Shown: one piece after another, positions 42,916 to 51,674 of the stretch | Position numbering within the stretch: position 1 is the stretch's first letter | How the letters are laid out: every line of letters starts with the position of its first letter | Source of the DNA: Flammeovirgaceae bacterium UBA5008 | GTDB lineage: Bacteria > Bacteroidota > Bacteroidia > Cytophagales > Cyclobacteriaceae | DNA length: 64,000 nt | Reading direction: 5' to 3' | Assembly (NCBI GenBank): GCA_002398365.1 | Contig: DGYK01000013.1 | Span: 97,976 to 161,975, forward strand | Translations under genes and position numbers: made by a program | The notes under the pieces: generated by a model | The model's input: the letters and a program-made list of their open reading frames with translations, nothing else | What the model was told of the DNA's origin: nothing | Databases searched by the model: none

Positions 42916-43844
42916 GAATCTATCATCAAATAGACGACTTCACCCGGTTGAACAATGCGGTTGTTACCAGCGGCACGTTTGATGGAGTACATCTCGGTCA
43001 CCAAAAGATTTTGGCGCGACTAAAAGATGTGGCGGAGAAAAGTGGAGGTGAAACGGTGGTTATTACCTATTGGCCACACCCACGCTTGTTACTCAAACCA
43101 GAAGATACTTCTCTCAAACTTTTAAATACGTTCGAAGAGAAAGCCGAACTATTAAAAGAACAAGGCATTCAGCATTTACTGCGAATTCCATTTACAAAGG
43201 AGTTTTCGCAACTCACCTCTAAGGAGTTTATCTCCTCCATTTTGATTGATAAAATCGGAACTAAGAAATTGGTAATTGGCTATGATCATCGGTTTGGCAA
43301 CAACCGCGAAGGAAGTTTTGAGCAATTGAAACTCAGCGCTCCAACGTATGGATTTGAAGTCGAAGAAATCGCTCGACAAGATGTAGATCATGTAACCGTC
43401 AGTTCTTCAAAAATCAGGAAAGCGTTGGAAGAGTCCGATTTAGATACGGCTATCCATCTTCTGGGAAGAAAGTATTCCATCAGTGGGCGCGTGGTAAAGG
43501 GCGACAAACTGGGCAGGGTACTTGGATATCCCACTGCTAATATCGACTTGGATTCTCGCTTAAAGTTAATTCCTTCGGACGGAATTTATGCTGTTACCGT
43601 TTTACACGAACACACGCTTTACAAAGGCATGCTCTATATCGGCAATCGCCCAACGGTAGATGGCAGTAAGCGAGTGATTGAGGTCAATCTATTTGATTTT
43701 TCAAAGGAGATTTACGGTGAGTCACTAACTGTTTACTTCCATCAATTGATTCGCTTGGATTCGAAGTTTCAGGATTTAGAGGCATTAAAAACACAGCTTG
43801 GCCTAGACAAACTGGAAGCGCTTCGTTTGCTTTCAGCGAAGTAG
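42912..43844 (+). CDS. ribF: Bifunctional riboflavin kinase / FAD synthetase
   Basis: The 310-residue enzyme makes FMN and FAD. The N-terminal adenylyltransferase carries SGTFDGVHLGHQKIL and YDHRFGNNREGS; the VSSSKIRKAL segment closes this part. The C-terminal riboflavin kinase starts at about residue 190 with GRVVKGDKLGRVLGYPTANI. It overlaps truB by four bases and abuts the convergent tonB-like gene with no spare base between stops. It is the last gene of the ftsX run. Confidence 0.94.
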   Translation: MRIYHQIDDFTRLNNAVVTSGTFDGVHLGHQKILARLKDVAEKSGGETVVITYWPHPRLLLKPEDTSLKLLNTFEEKAELLKEQGIQHLLRIPFTKEFSQLTSKEFISSILIDKIGTKKLVIGYDHRFGNNREGSFEQLKLSAPTYGFEVEEIARQDVDHVTVSSSKIRKALEESDLDTAIHLLGRKYSISGRVVKGDKLGRVLGYPTANIDLDSRLKLIPSDGIYAVTVLHEHTLYKGMLYIGNRPTVDGSKRVIEVNLFDFSKEIYGESLTVYFHQLIRLDSKFQDLEALKTQLGLDKLEALRLLSAK

Positions 43845-44696
43845 CTATTTCGTTTTCAGAATAAAAACGACTTTACCTTTTGACCGCTCCGGCTTCTTTC
43901 CGCCAGAAGTAGGTACAAGTGAGTTTCTGCGAATTTCGTCTTTCAAAAGTTGTTCGGCTCTTGGACTCAGTCCACGATGTTTTGTAAAGATATTGACGAT
44001 ATCTCCATTCTCATCACATTCAATTTCAAACTCAATCATTCCATCTTCATTATCAGGAAGTTCAGGAATTTTAGGATCGTCAGCCCACGCCCATCCGGAC
44101 ATCGCCAAAGCAAATCCGTCACCTCCACCGCCACCACCGGGCTTACCATAAAGCGCTTTCGCATCCGGTTTACCTTCGGGATTTCCTTTGTCACCTGTCT
44201 TGCCCGGATCATCTCCCTGGCTTGGGGCTTTGGTTCCTTTGTTGGCTATAGGAACCTGAGTAGCCGGATCCGGCTTGGGGTCTTTCTTCGTTTCTTTTGT
44301 TGCTTCAACGGGTTTTGCTTCAGCTACTTTCTCTTTGGGCTTTTCGATTACCGGTTTCTTTTCCGTTTCTTTCACTACTACTGGACTCTCCTCATTGGAA
44401 GTAACAGTTTCCGGAGGGGTTGATGTTTCTTGGGTAGCTTCCTGTGGCTGCTCTTGTGGTGTATTCTCTTCTTGTGTGGGTTCTTCCGTACGAACTGGTT
44501 CTTCAGGCTGCACATCGCCACCTCCTTGATCATCAAAACCAAGATTGATTTCTACACCGGGTAAATTGAGTGGAGGATTGGGTGGGCGCCATGCTACGAG
44601 AAAAAACAGGATAAGGAACAATGAAGCGTGAATTGCTAATGAAGTAAGCAATGCTATTTGTTTGTTCTTTTTTTCCCTCTCCTCTTCCACTTTCAT
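43845..44696 (-). CDS. tonB: TonB-like energy transducer
   Basis: The 283-residue protein has one N-terminal membrane helix (ALLTSLAIHASLFLILFFLVAW) with the histidine typical of TonB. A long Pro/Glu/Lys-rich periplasmic spacer (PEEPVRTEEPTQEENTPQEQ..., KKPVIEKPKEKVAEAKP) and a glycine run (KPGGGGGGDG) follow, then a ~75-residue C-terminal domain (MIEFEIECDENGDIVNIFTKHRG ... GKVVFILK). It should transmit the ExbB/ExbD-driven force to outer-membrane receptors. It lies three bases after exbD. A barrel gene that lacks a visible plug sits in the same strand run. Confidence 0.85.
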   Translation of the reverse strand: MKVEEEREKKNKQIALLTSLAIHASLFLILFFLVAWRPPNPPLNLPGVEINLGFDDQGGGDVQPEEPVRTEEPTQEENTPQEQPQEATQETSTPPETVTSNEESPVVVKETEKKPVIEKPKEKVAEAKPVEATKETKKDPKPDPATQVPIANKGTKAPSQGDDPGKTGDKGNPEGKPDAKALYGKPGGGGGGDGFALAMSGWAWADDPKIPELPDNEDGMIEFEIECDENGDIVNIFTKHRGLSPRAEQLLKDEIRRNSLVPTSGGKKPERSKGKVVFILKTK

Positions 44697-44699
44697 AAC

Positions 44700-45089
44700 T
44701 TATTTCGGTTTGGTTGCGATGGAAACTTTCGCATTCATGGAATTCGCTATTCCGGCTACGAACACCAACTCACGAGTTGGAACGCTTTCGTCAATATGTA
44801 AAACTACTACGCCCTTGGGGCCGCCAATTTTACTTTTCAATTCAGATTCTAAAGTTGCCTTTGTTACTTTCTTATCGTTCACAAAAAACTGTAAGTCTTT
44901 CGTAACTGTCACAGATACTTTCTGCACTTCCATCGCACTGGGTTTGCTGGTGGGCAAATTCACAGGCAATCCTGATGGAGTGACAAAAGAAGAGGTGAGC
45001 ATGAAAAAGATCAACAAAAGAAAGATCAAGTCCGTCATGGAGGCCATGCTGAACGCTGCATCTACTTTATTGCGGCTTTGGAGTTTCAT
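44700..45089 (-). CDS. exbD: ExbD/TolR-family biopolymer transport protein
   Basis: This 129-residue protein is a motor subunit in the inner membrane. It has one membrane helix, MASMTDLIFLLLIFFMLTSS, with the proton-coupling aspartate D20 at its start, followed by a periplasmic domain (VSVTVTKDLQFFVNDKKVTKATLESEL ... VVLHIDESVPTRELVFVAGIANSMNAKVSIAT). It follows exbB after 31 bases and precedes tonB by three. Confidence 0.92.
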   Translation of the reverse strand: MKLQSRNKVDAAFSMASMTDLIFLLLIFFMLTSSFVTPSGLPVNLPTSKPSAMEVQKVSVTVTKDLQFFVNDKKVTKATLESELKSKIGGPKGVVVLHIDESVPTRELVFVAGIANSMNAKVSIATKPK

Positions 45090-45120
45090 GGTTCGTTATA
45101 TTTTGGGTTTACCGAACACC

Positions 45121-45777
45121 TTATCTTGGCTCTTGCAATAAATCGATGAACTCAATAGCGGAGTATTCCATTTTGTGCACCACCTTGGAAACACGAGTTA
45201 CTAAGTAGTTGTACCCCAAATAGGCAATAATGCCCACCAACAAACCTGCTACCGTGGTGATCATAGCCGTATAAATACCATCGGCTAATAGCTTAGGGCT
45301 CACTGAACCTTCCTCCTGTGCAATGGAAATAAAGGCCTGCACCATACCAATTACTGTTCCTAAGAACCCCATCATCGGAGCTGCACCGGCCACTGTAGCG
45401 AGTACAGAGAGGTTTTTCTCCAATTTGAATAATTCAATCTTACCTACGTTTTCAATAGAGGCTTCAATGTTTTTGAGTGGGCTACCGATGCGGGCTACCC
45501 CTTTTTCAATCATCCGGGCTACGGGTGTATCGTGTTGGTTGCAGAGCATCTTGGCGGATGCAATATCTCCTTTCAAGACCAATTCTTTGATTTTACCCAT
45601 AAAAGCATCGGGGCTTTCGTTGGCTTTGTTCACCGTTCGGAGGCGCTCAACGAAAATGTAGATCGCTACAAACGAAGACAGCACGATGGGTATCATCAAA
45701 GGTCCACCGGCCAATGCCAATTCTATTACAGAAATTGACTGATCCTGTTGACCTACGGTGATTTCTGCTAAAATCAT
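45121..45777 (-). CDS. exbB: ExbB/TolQ/MotA-family proton channel
   Basis: The 218-residue inner-membrane channel subunit has an N-terminal helix (LALAGGPLMIPIVLSSFVAIYIFVERL), a cytoplasmic domain, and two helices in the conserved region LSVLATVAGAAPMMGFLGTVIGMVQAF and YTAMITTVAGLLVGIIAYLGYNYL. It is the first of exbB-exbD-tonB. A perfect eight-base inverted repeat lies 35-58 bases upstream. Confidence 0.93.
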   Translation of the reverse strand: MILAEITVGQQDQSISVIELALAGGPLMIPIVLSSFVAIYIFVERLRTVNKANESPDAFMGKIKELVLKGDIASAKMLCNQHDTPVARMIEKGVARIGSPLKNIEASIENVGKIELFKLEKNLSVLATVAGAAPMMGFLGTVIGMVQAFISIAQEEGSVSPKLLADGIYTAMITTVAGLLVGIIAYLGYNYLVTRVSKVVHKMEYSAIEFIDLLQEPR

Positions 45778-45811
45778 AATTAATAGAGTTTAAAAAATAT
45801 CCTTATAAACA

Positions 45812-45835
45812 GTTATGCTTTATGATCAGCATAAC
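45812..45835 (-). terminator. Inverted repeat between the SPOR gene and exbB
   Basis: Perfect arms GTTATGCT and AGCATAAC flank the eight-base spacer TTATGATC. It could be a weak terminator for the SPOR gene or an operator for exbB. It is not followed by a direct T run, although a T-rich stretch starts about 14 bases further along the minus strand. Confidence 0.4.
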
Positions 45836-45860
45836 GCAAAAAATCAAACGCTAGTACAAC

Positions 45861-46592
45861 CTAGTACTTAATCACCCACACGGCATTGCCATAGTCGGCT
45901 TTTGATGCATCGGCTGCCGATTGCGCATTGGCAAACGTATCATGATCACCAACTGCTAATCGATTAAACTTCGATTTGCCGAATGGAGGGATGATTTTTG
46001 TACTCACTCCTTTCGCACTCAGTTTTTTGGCATAGTCCATGAGCAAATCAGCATCTACCGCACTCGCTACAACTACGTAGTACTTGCCTGTTTTGTCTGT
46101 CAACTTATCGATAGTGCCTTCAGCCGGAGTTGCTTTAGCAGCTGCTTCGGCAGCCAAACGCTGACGCTCCTCTTCTTCTTTTTGTTTTGCAGCACGTTCA
46201 GCTTCTTCTTTGGCTTTTCTGTCTTTTTCAATCTTTGCCAGACGTTCCATTTTAGTTTTCTCGTTGGCTGGTTGAATCACATACTTCCACACTAGAAAAC
46301 CTGCCGCCAGAATAACAACCGCTATCAATAAACCGATAACAATAGGGGCATTTGATTTCGGCTCGTCCGGTTCAGGAATAAAACCATGTTTGTCGTACTT
46401 CACACCATCTCCCCCACTTGCCGTCTCCTCGTGCAACACTACGGTATCGCCAGACTCAAATTCAATCGGTTCTACTTTGGTTTCTTGCGGCTTTTCCTCG
46501 AGCTGGTCGAGTGGTTTATAGTCTAAATCCGGCAAACCAAAATTATCTTCGTTTTGATTGTTCTTGTTTTCGTCTTCGGTCTTGAACGACAT
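45861..46592 (-). CDS. SPOR-domain inner-membrane protein
   Basis: The 243-residue protein has an acidic cytoplasmic N-terminus (residues 1-80), one membrane helix (APIVIGLLIAVVILAAGFLVWKYVI), and a charged coiled coil (KMERLAKIEKDRKAKEEAERAAKQKEEEE). The C-terminal SPOR domain reads KYYVVVASAVDADLLMDYAKKLSAKGVSTKI ... FNRLAVGDHDTFANAQSAADASKADYGNAVWVIKY. SPOR domains bind denuded peptidoglycan at division sites. It lies between the barrel gene and exbB on the same strand, which suggests a link between envelope remodelling and the TonB motor; that link is inference. Confidence 0.85.
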   Translation of the reverse strand: MSFKTEDENKNNQNEDNFGLPDLDYKPLDQLEEKPQETKVEPIEFESGDTVVLHEETASGGDGVKYDKHGFIPEPDEPKSNAPIVIGLLIAVVILAAGFLVWKYVIQPANEKTKMERLAKIEKDRKAKEEAERAAKQKEEEERQRLAAEAAAKATPAEGTIDKLTDKTGKYYVVVASAVDADLLMDYAKKLSAKGVSTKIIPPFGKSKFNRLAVGDHDTFANAQSAADASKADYGNAVWVIKY

Positions 46593-46660
46593 AAGCTTAA
46601 GGTTGAAGTTTAACTCAATATTAACTTACAAATAACGCAAATTCTTTTGAAAAAGCTATT

Positions 46661-48346
46661 CTAAAAGCTCCAACTAAAGCCGGCCAACGCCTGAAATCCA
46701 CGCACCGGGTAGTACAAATACGTTTGATACTGACTTCCCAAAACATTGTTCGTTTGAACAAACAGGTGTACCTGCTCAGACAATGAATAGCTCACTTTCA
46801 AATTGAGGTCAGTTGCTACCGGTAAGTCTGCAATCGTACTGAAATAGCTTGATGCATTATCTTTCTCCATTGTTTTTGCCTTCATTCCTCCTTGCACAGA
46901 CAGGTCGGCAATGAGTTGAATCTTGTTGTAGATATTGTAAGAGCCTGAGAAATTGAGTTTGTATGACGGACGATGCCATGCCTTCTGAATCTTATCAGTA
47001 GAATATGCAAAATAGTCTCCGCGCAGTGCAATTCGAACCAAAGCGGTTTTTGCATACGCCACTTCAGCAAACAGATTGGTACGTGTTGCATCATCGTAGG
47101 TAACTAAAAATAGCTCCGGACGATTGGTAGTGGCTGGTGTTACTAATCCTTGATACAGATCATTTTGATAGAAGTATAGATTCTTAAGTGTAGCAAAAGA
47201 CAAACCCGTTTGGAAGGCTATGCTGCTTCCTAGCTTACCATACAAACCACCTAAAAACTCAAACGTGCGGTTGGTATGATTGAGGAGTGCGTTTGGTGCC
47301 AGCCATGCATTTTCCCGCGAAAGCGTATGCAGTGAAACCCGGTCAATACCTCCCGTTAATCCGGCATACGCCTGAATGTTTTCGGTCAATTGATAGCTTG
47401 CACGCACATCCGGATACAGATTGACATTCTTAACAGAACCGATGATGTCGTTTTGGAATGCAGCCGTAACTCCCACCTTCAATTGCAAGTTTTCGATTGG
47501 CGAAAAAGTATATGAAGGCATCACCCGGAACAAATGACGTGCTCGTGAGCTTCCCGAAAAATCGCGATTCATCAACGTGTAATCTCCGGCCAGATCAATG
47601 AATTTTTCATTCGCTACTTTCAAGTTACTTTTTAAGTCTAACGATATTTCGGTTTCCGAAGATTGGAGGTCGTCCTTGAGGTAAGAGAATCCGCCCGTGA
47701 GGTTGTAGTTAAAATCTTTCGCCACAACATTCTCTACATTCGCTGAAAGATTGATGATGGAATAAGATTGTGACACAATAGGAGCTGCTGTTACACCCGG
47801 AAAGACTCCATAAAACTTAGCCGCCCTGTTTTCATATCCAATTGCTCCGCCTACCGCCACTACCCTGCTAAATGCTTTTCCGAAAACACTCACTTCTGTA
47901 TTTCCGCTGGCCGAATTGCCATCGCCCACGGGGCCGCTACCAAAACTGCGGTGAAAAAATTTCGCTCCGTAGTACTTATTCTTATCGCGCTTGTTGGTGA
48001 TATAACCTTCCAAATAAGGAGAGGTGTAATTGCCAAAGCCGGCACTCACATAGTTATTATTCAGCTTATCGATGGCTAGCGACTTTAACTTATGCGGACG
48101 AATGGAAGGATTGTAATCCGAGGCGGTGAAAGAAATATTTTTAAAATCATAGGTGATTTCAGGTTTGATCGGCTCTACCGGCCGTGGCGGTACTTTCTCG
48201 AAAGTACGGGTAGCAGGTGGCAGCGTAATCTGTCTGTTCTTTTCAATGACAATCTCCACATTTGGAATTTCACCCTGATCTTGCGCAAAAAGCGAAACGC
48301 TAGCGGCAAATAAGAGCACTATTAATACGACAAAAGAATTTCTCAT
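46661..48346 (-). CDS. Outer-membrane beta-barrel protein, TonB-receptor-like without plug
   Basis: The protein has 561 residues from the ATG at 48346; a TTG at 48355 in frame is less likely. The signal peptide is MRNSFVVLIVLLFAASVSLFAQ. A proline-rich N-terminal stretch (PPATRTFEKVPPRPVEPIKPEI) is followed by a long array of amphipathic strands ending FQALAGFSWSF, an aromatic C-terminus. I do not see the globular plug of classical TonB-dependent receptors. The TPR gene just upstream ends 15 bases before it, so the pair is probably cotranscribed. The ligand is unknown. Confidence 0.75.
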   Translation of the reverse strand: MRNSFVVLIVLLFAASVSLFAQDQGEIPNVEIVIEKNRQITLPPATRTFEKVPPRPVEPIKPEITYDFKNISFTASDYNPSIRPHKLKSLAIDKLNNNYVSAGFGNYTSPYLEGYITNKRDKNKYYGAKFFHRSFGSGPVGDGNSASGNTEVSVFGKAFSRVVAVGGAIGYENRAAKFYGVFPGVTAAPIVSQSYSIINLSANVENVVAKDFNYNLTGGFSYLKDDLQSSETEISLDLKSNLKVANEKFIDLAGDYTLMNRDFSGSSRARHLFRVMPSYTFSPIENLQLKVGVTAAFQNDIIGSVKNVNLYPDVRASYQLTENIQAYAGLTGGIDRVSLHTLSRENAWLAPNALLNHTNRTFEFLGGLYGKLGSSIAFQTGLSFATLKNLYFYQNDLYQGLVTPATTNRPELFLVTYDDATRTNLFAEVAYAKTALVRIALRGDYFAYSTDKIQKAWHRPSYKLNFSGSYNIYNKIQLIADLSVQGGMKAKTMEKDNASSYFSTIADLPVATDLNLKVSYSLSEQVHLFVQTNNVLGSQYQTYLYYPVRGFQALAGFSWSF

Positions 48347-48361
48347 GATGGGCAAATTTTT

Positions 48362-51300
48362 CTACTTATCATTATCAATGCTATCCGCTTTTACTTTTTG
48401 TTTTAACTCCGATTGATCGATCTGCAAAAGCTTGGCTTTAGCGGCAGACTTAACTTCTTCGGTGGGGAAGTTATCGATCAGTGATTTCAACACGGCTTTG
48501 GCATTGAATGAATCGCCACTTGCCAAAAAATTATCCGACAAGAGTAAGTATGACTTTCCTACCCATTCGGTATACGATGCAAAATCAGTGTTGAGACTTA
48601 CCAGCGTTTCATAGCATTGCTTGTAGTCTTTGCTTTGATAAAACAATTCTCCCAAACGATACTTAGCTTCAGCTCCAAACTCATCTTGAGCTGAATTGAT
48701 GGTAGTCAGGTATTCGTCCTTAGCAGTTTCAAAATCTCCGGAAGCCTGTGCGTTTTTTCCCAGATAAAGAGTGGCCTTATTCGCTGCGCCTACTTGGCTG
48801 CTTCCCTTTTCCAGAATGGTTTGAGCGTAGAGCTTGGAAGAATCATATTTACCCAATAAGTAATACGACTCCATCAAACCATTCCAGGCTGTATACAAAT
48901 CTTTTTTCAGACTGGCTGTTTTGGCCAGCTGTTGAAATTGAACTACTGCCTTGTCGTACTTGGCTTGTTTAAATTCCAATTCGGCAATTCGGCCAACCAC
49001 CCGATTTAAAAATTCAAAACTTTTCACGTTTACCAATCCATAATAAACCGGTAGAGCACCATTAAAATCGCGGGTGCGGTAGTAAGATTCAGCTAAGTAA
49101 TACTGTGCATAAGTTAGGCGGGGACTGGTTGGATATTGTCTGATATAATTGGTTAGGCTGGTAATCGCTCGCTTGTAATCTTCGATAGAATATTGATTCT
49201 TGGCAGACTCAAACTCCACCGCTTCAATGCCTTTGGCATCCGGATTACTTTGACGATAGGCGGCCAAGTATTTATCGAACTCGTCCGAGCGCCCCGCCAG
49301 ATTCAATGCTTCCTGCAAAGGCAACAACACATCTTTGGTACCTGGATGACTTGGGTATTGGGTCAGCACTGTGATGTAATCGCTGGCGGTTTTATTGTAG
49401 TCTTTCAAATTATAGTTGGATGCCGCGCGTTTTGTATACGCATAAGGTGCAAAGCGCGAAGTGGGATGCTCCTGCAACAATTTGGAATAATTAACCACAG
49501 CCGGAGCATAGTTGCCTTGCTCAAAATCCAATTGCGCACGCTGAAAAATAGCTTCATCAATTACACTGGATTGGGCATAGTTCTTAATTACTACATCCAG
49601 TTCTTGAGATGCCTCCGGGTATTTTCGAAGAATACCAAAAATAACTCCGGATTGAAGGTGCGCATAATCCTTATCAGCTGTGTTTAGTTCAATCGCCTTT
49701 TTGTAATTAGCTAGTGCCTCGTTATACGATTTCGAGATATAATAGCAATCAGCCAATCGCAACACACCATCCGCTAGATGGGCTGTGCCAGAAGTTGCCT
49801 TGTTACTAAAGTCTTTAAAATTAAAGAGGGCCTTATCGTACTGTTGTTGATTGAAGAAGCAGTACCCCATTCCATACCTCGCTTTCACCAACCAATTGGG
49901 AGCTACATCTGTCAATCCCACGATGCGTTGGTAATGACTAATGGCGGGATCGTACTTCCGTAAAATAGACAGCGCTTCTCCACTCCAGAAGCTCGCCTCA
50001 GCCACATAGTTATTGTCCACCGGAGTTTGTAATGATTTCTCAAAAGCCTGAACAGCTTCTTCGTGGTTGTCTTTATTAAAGAAATCCAGTCCTTTTAATA
50101 AAGTAGCTTTTTGATATGCCCGATCAATAGCTGCATTGCGTTTAGGCAAGGACTCGATGTAGTCGATAGCACGATTAAAGTTGTTCGCGTTTACATAGGC
50201 ATGCGAAAGCAACTCTTTCACTTCGTTTACATGAACACTTCGCGGAAATGCAGTTAAGAACTTTTCAAATTCGGTAATCGCCTGATCGGGCCTTCCCATG
50301 TCGTAAGCCACTTTCGCAAACTGAAAGGTAGATTCTTCGACCAGCTGCTGATCGGCCTTATACTTGCGGGCAATGTCAAACGAAGTTAAGGCCATCGGTT
50401 TCTGATTACTTTTCAGATAAATCAATCCGAGGTAATAGGATGAATAATATCCGATGGAGTCTTTATCGGTGAATGACTGCTTCAGATATTGCAAAGCCAC
50501 TGCATTTTGCTGGGTAACGAAGGCAGAATAGCCAGCACGCAGCAACACACCTTTGTCGGCTCCCTCCTTTTGATCTTCTAAAAAAGCATTGTAAGCTGTC
50601 AATGCCGAAGTGTAATCTTTCTTTTTATAGTAGGCCTCTGCTTTCAGCAAAGCAATTTCATCCGCATTGGTAATGCCTTGTCGGTTTTGGATCGAGGTTG
50701 CATAAGTCAACAGCGATTCATAATCGCCCTTCTTGTAATAAACATTAGCAATAAGGTAAGGCACTATGGCTGCGTACGCTTCGTTTTGTTCGGCACGTTT
50801 CAGATCGATCAACGCATTCTCAAAATCGCTCTGGCTGTATTCTACAAAACCGGCATAGTAACTGGCAGCAGGACCGTACTGGCCGCCTTGCATCTTCACA
50901 AAGTTGAATTGATCCAACGCTTCCTTTAAGAACTTCTGACTAAAGAAGCTGTACCCTGCTCCAAAGTGAGCCGCGTTTTGCTGTTCAGTTGTGAGCCCCG
51001 CATAATCTATTTTAGCATAATAGCCGGATGCCTTCTTGTAATTCTTTTCTATGTAAAAGAAATTAGCTAAGTCGAAATTGGCGGTAGATGCAAGCGGGTG
51101 ATTCTGATGATTGGCGATGAAGTTAGTGAACATCTTTTCAGCATCGCTGTGGTACAGATTCAATGCACAAACGGCCAGGCTATACTCAGCAGTGACGCGC
51201 TTCAGATCGGCAACCTCGTGCAACTTTAGATATTCTGTAAAGTTCGAGCGGGCAGCCGCATACTGTTTCTTTTCCATCAAGTCGATGGCGGTTGCGTAAA

Positions 51301-51463
51301 GTCGTTCGCTGCGCTCTTGTGAAACGATGTCTTGTGCCTGAACAGATGCTAACCCTATTCCAAGCAATAGCAAGAGTGATATGAAGTAGCCTTTAATGAT
51401 TCGATTGGCAACGAGTTGGGTCTTTTGGGGAATGGATGAGTCTTTAAATAAATAGTAGGACAT
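48362..51463 (-). CDS. Long exported TPR protein
   Basis: The protein has 1033 residues from the ATG at 51463. A longer frame starting at 51526 adds 21 residues before an already long signal region, so I prefer 51463. The export segment is KGYFISLLLLLGIGLASVQAQ. The mature protein is almost all TPR: about 20-25 repeats such as ALNLYHSDAEKMFTNFIANH, AHFGAGYSFFSQKFLKEALDQFN and ALANYKKAIELN, related to BamD/YbgF-like TPR scaffolds. It ends in a lysine-rich tail. The function is probably as a scaffold for the barrel protein encoded next. Confidence 0.8.
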   Translation of the reverse strand: MSYYLFKDSSIPQKTQLVANRIIKGYFISLLLLLGIGLASVQAQDIVSQERSERLYATAIDLMEKKQYAAARSNFTEYLKLHEVADLKRVTAEYSLAVCALNLYHSDAEKMFTNFIANHQNHPLASTANFDLANFFYIEKNYKKASGYYAKIDYAGLTTEQQNAAHFGAGYSFFSQKFLKEALDQFNFVKMQGGQYGPAASYYAGFVEYSQSDFENALIDLKRAEQNEAYAAIVPYLIANVYYKKGDYESLLTYATSIQNRQGITNADEIALLKAEAYYKKKDYTSALTAYNAFLEDQKEGADKGVLLRAGYSAFVTQQNAVALQYLKQSFTDKDSIGYYSSYYLGLIYLKSNQKPMALTSFDIARKYKADQQLVEESTFQFAKVAYDMGRPDQAITEFEKFLTAFPRSVHVNEVKELLSHAYVNANNFNRAIDYIESLPKRNAAIDRAYQKATLLKGLDFFNKDNHEEAVQAFEKSLQTPVDNNYVAEASFWSGEALSILRKYDPAISHYQRIVGLTDVAPNWLVKARYGMGYCFFNQQQYDKALFNFKDFSNKATSGTAHLADGVLRLADCYYISKSYNEALANYKKAIELNTADKDYAHLQSGVIFGILRKYPEASQELDVVIKNYAQSSVIDEAIFQRAQLDFEQGNYAPAVVNYSKLLQEHPTSRFAPYAYTKRAASNYNLKDYNKTASDYITVLTQYPSHPGTKDVLLPLQEALNLAGRSDEFDKYLAAYRQSNPDAKGIEAVEFESAKNQYSIEDYKRAITSLTNYIRQYPTSPRLTYAQYYLAESYYRTRDFNGALPVYYGLVNVKSFEFLNRVVGRIAELEFKQAKYDKAVVQFQQLAKTASLKKDLYTAWNGLMESYYLLGKYDSSKLYAQTILEKGSSQVGAANKATLYLGKNAQASGDFETAKDEYLTTINSAQDEFGAEAKYRLGELFYQSKDYKQCYETLVSLNTDFASYTEWVGKSYLLLSDNFLASGDSFNAKAVLKSLIDNFPTEEVKSAAKAKLLQIDQSELKQKVKADSIDNDK

Positions 51464-51479
51464 GAATTCGTTTTTCTGA

Positions 51480-51505
51480 AAACAGATATTGGCAACAGAT
51501 ATTGC
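51480..51505 (-). repeat. Short direct repeat with inverted symmetry upstream of the TPR gene
   Basis: The word ACAGATATTG occurs twice in tandem (about 51482 and 51495) separated by GCA, and the join creates the inverted pair GGCAA...TTGCC. It lies 17-42 bases before the chosen start, a position that would fit a regulatory protein site. If the upstream ATG at 51526 is used it would instead be coding. Confidence 0.35.
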
Positions 51506-51558
51506 CTTAAGTTTAAAAAATGTCATTCGTGCAAAAAATAATATGAATTACACGGAAT

Positions 51559-51566
51559 CAAAGCTA
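51559..51566 (-). promoter_or_regulatory. Bacteroidota-type -7 element for the TPR/barrel operon
   Basis: On the minus strand the sequence is TAGCTTTG, a perfect TAnnTTTG match about 95 bases before the chosen ATG at 51463. The -33 position has TTC rather than TTG. Confidence 0.45.
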
Positions 51567-51674
51567 GTAATAACTTCACGATTGACCGAATAAAATGAAC
51601 AGATTGTAAAAAGTGGGCACTGCTTGAAGTAATCATTGAAGCTGCGACAGATCGTCAGGCAGCATTCATAACTA

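Noticed and set aside
51490..51508. Sigma-54 -24/-12-like element TGGCA-N7-TTGC
   Set aside because: The spacing is one base too long and the orientation is opposite to the adjacent gene.
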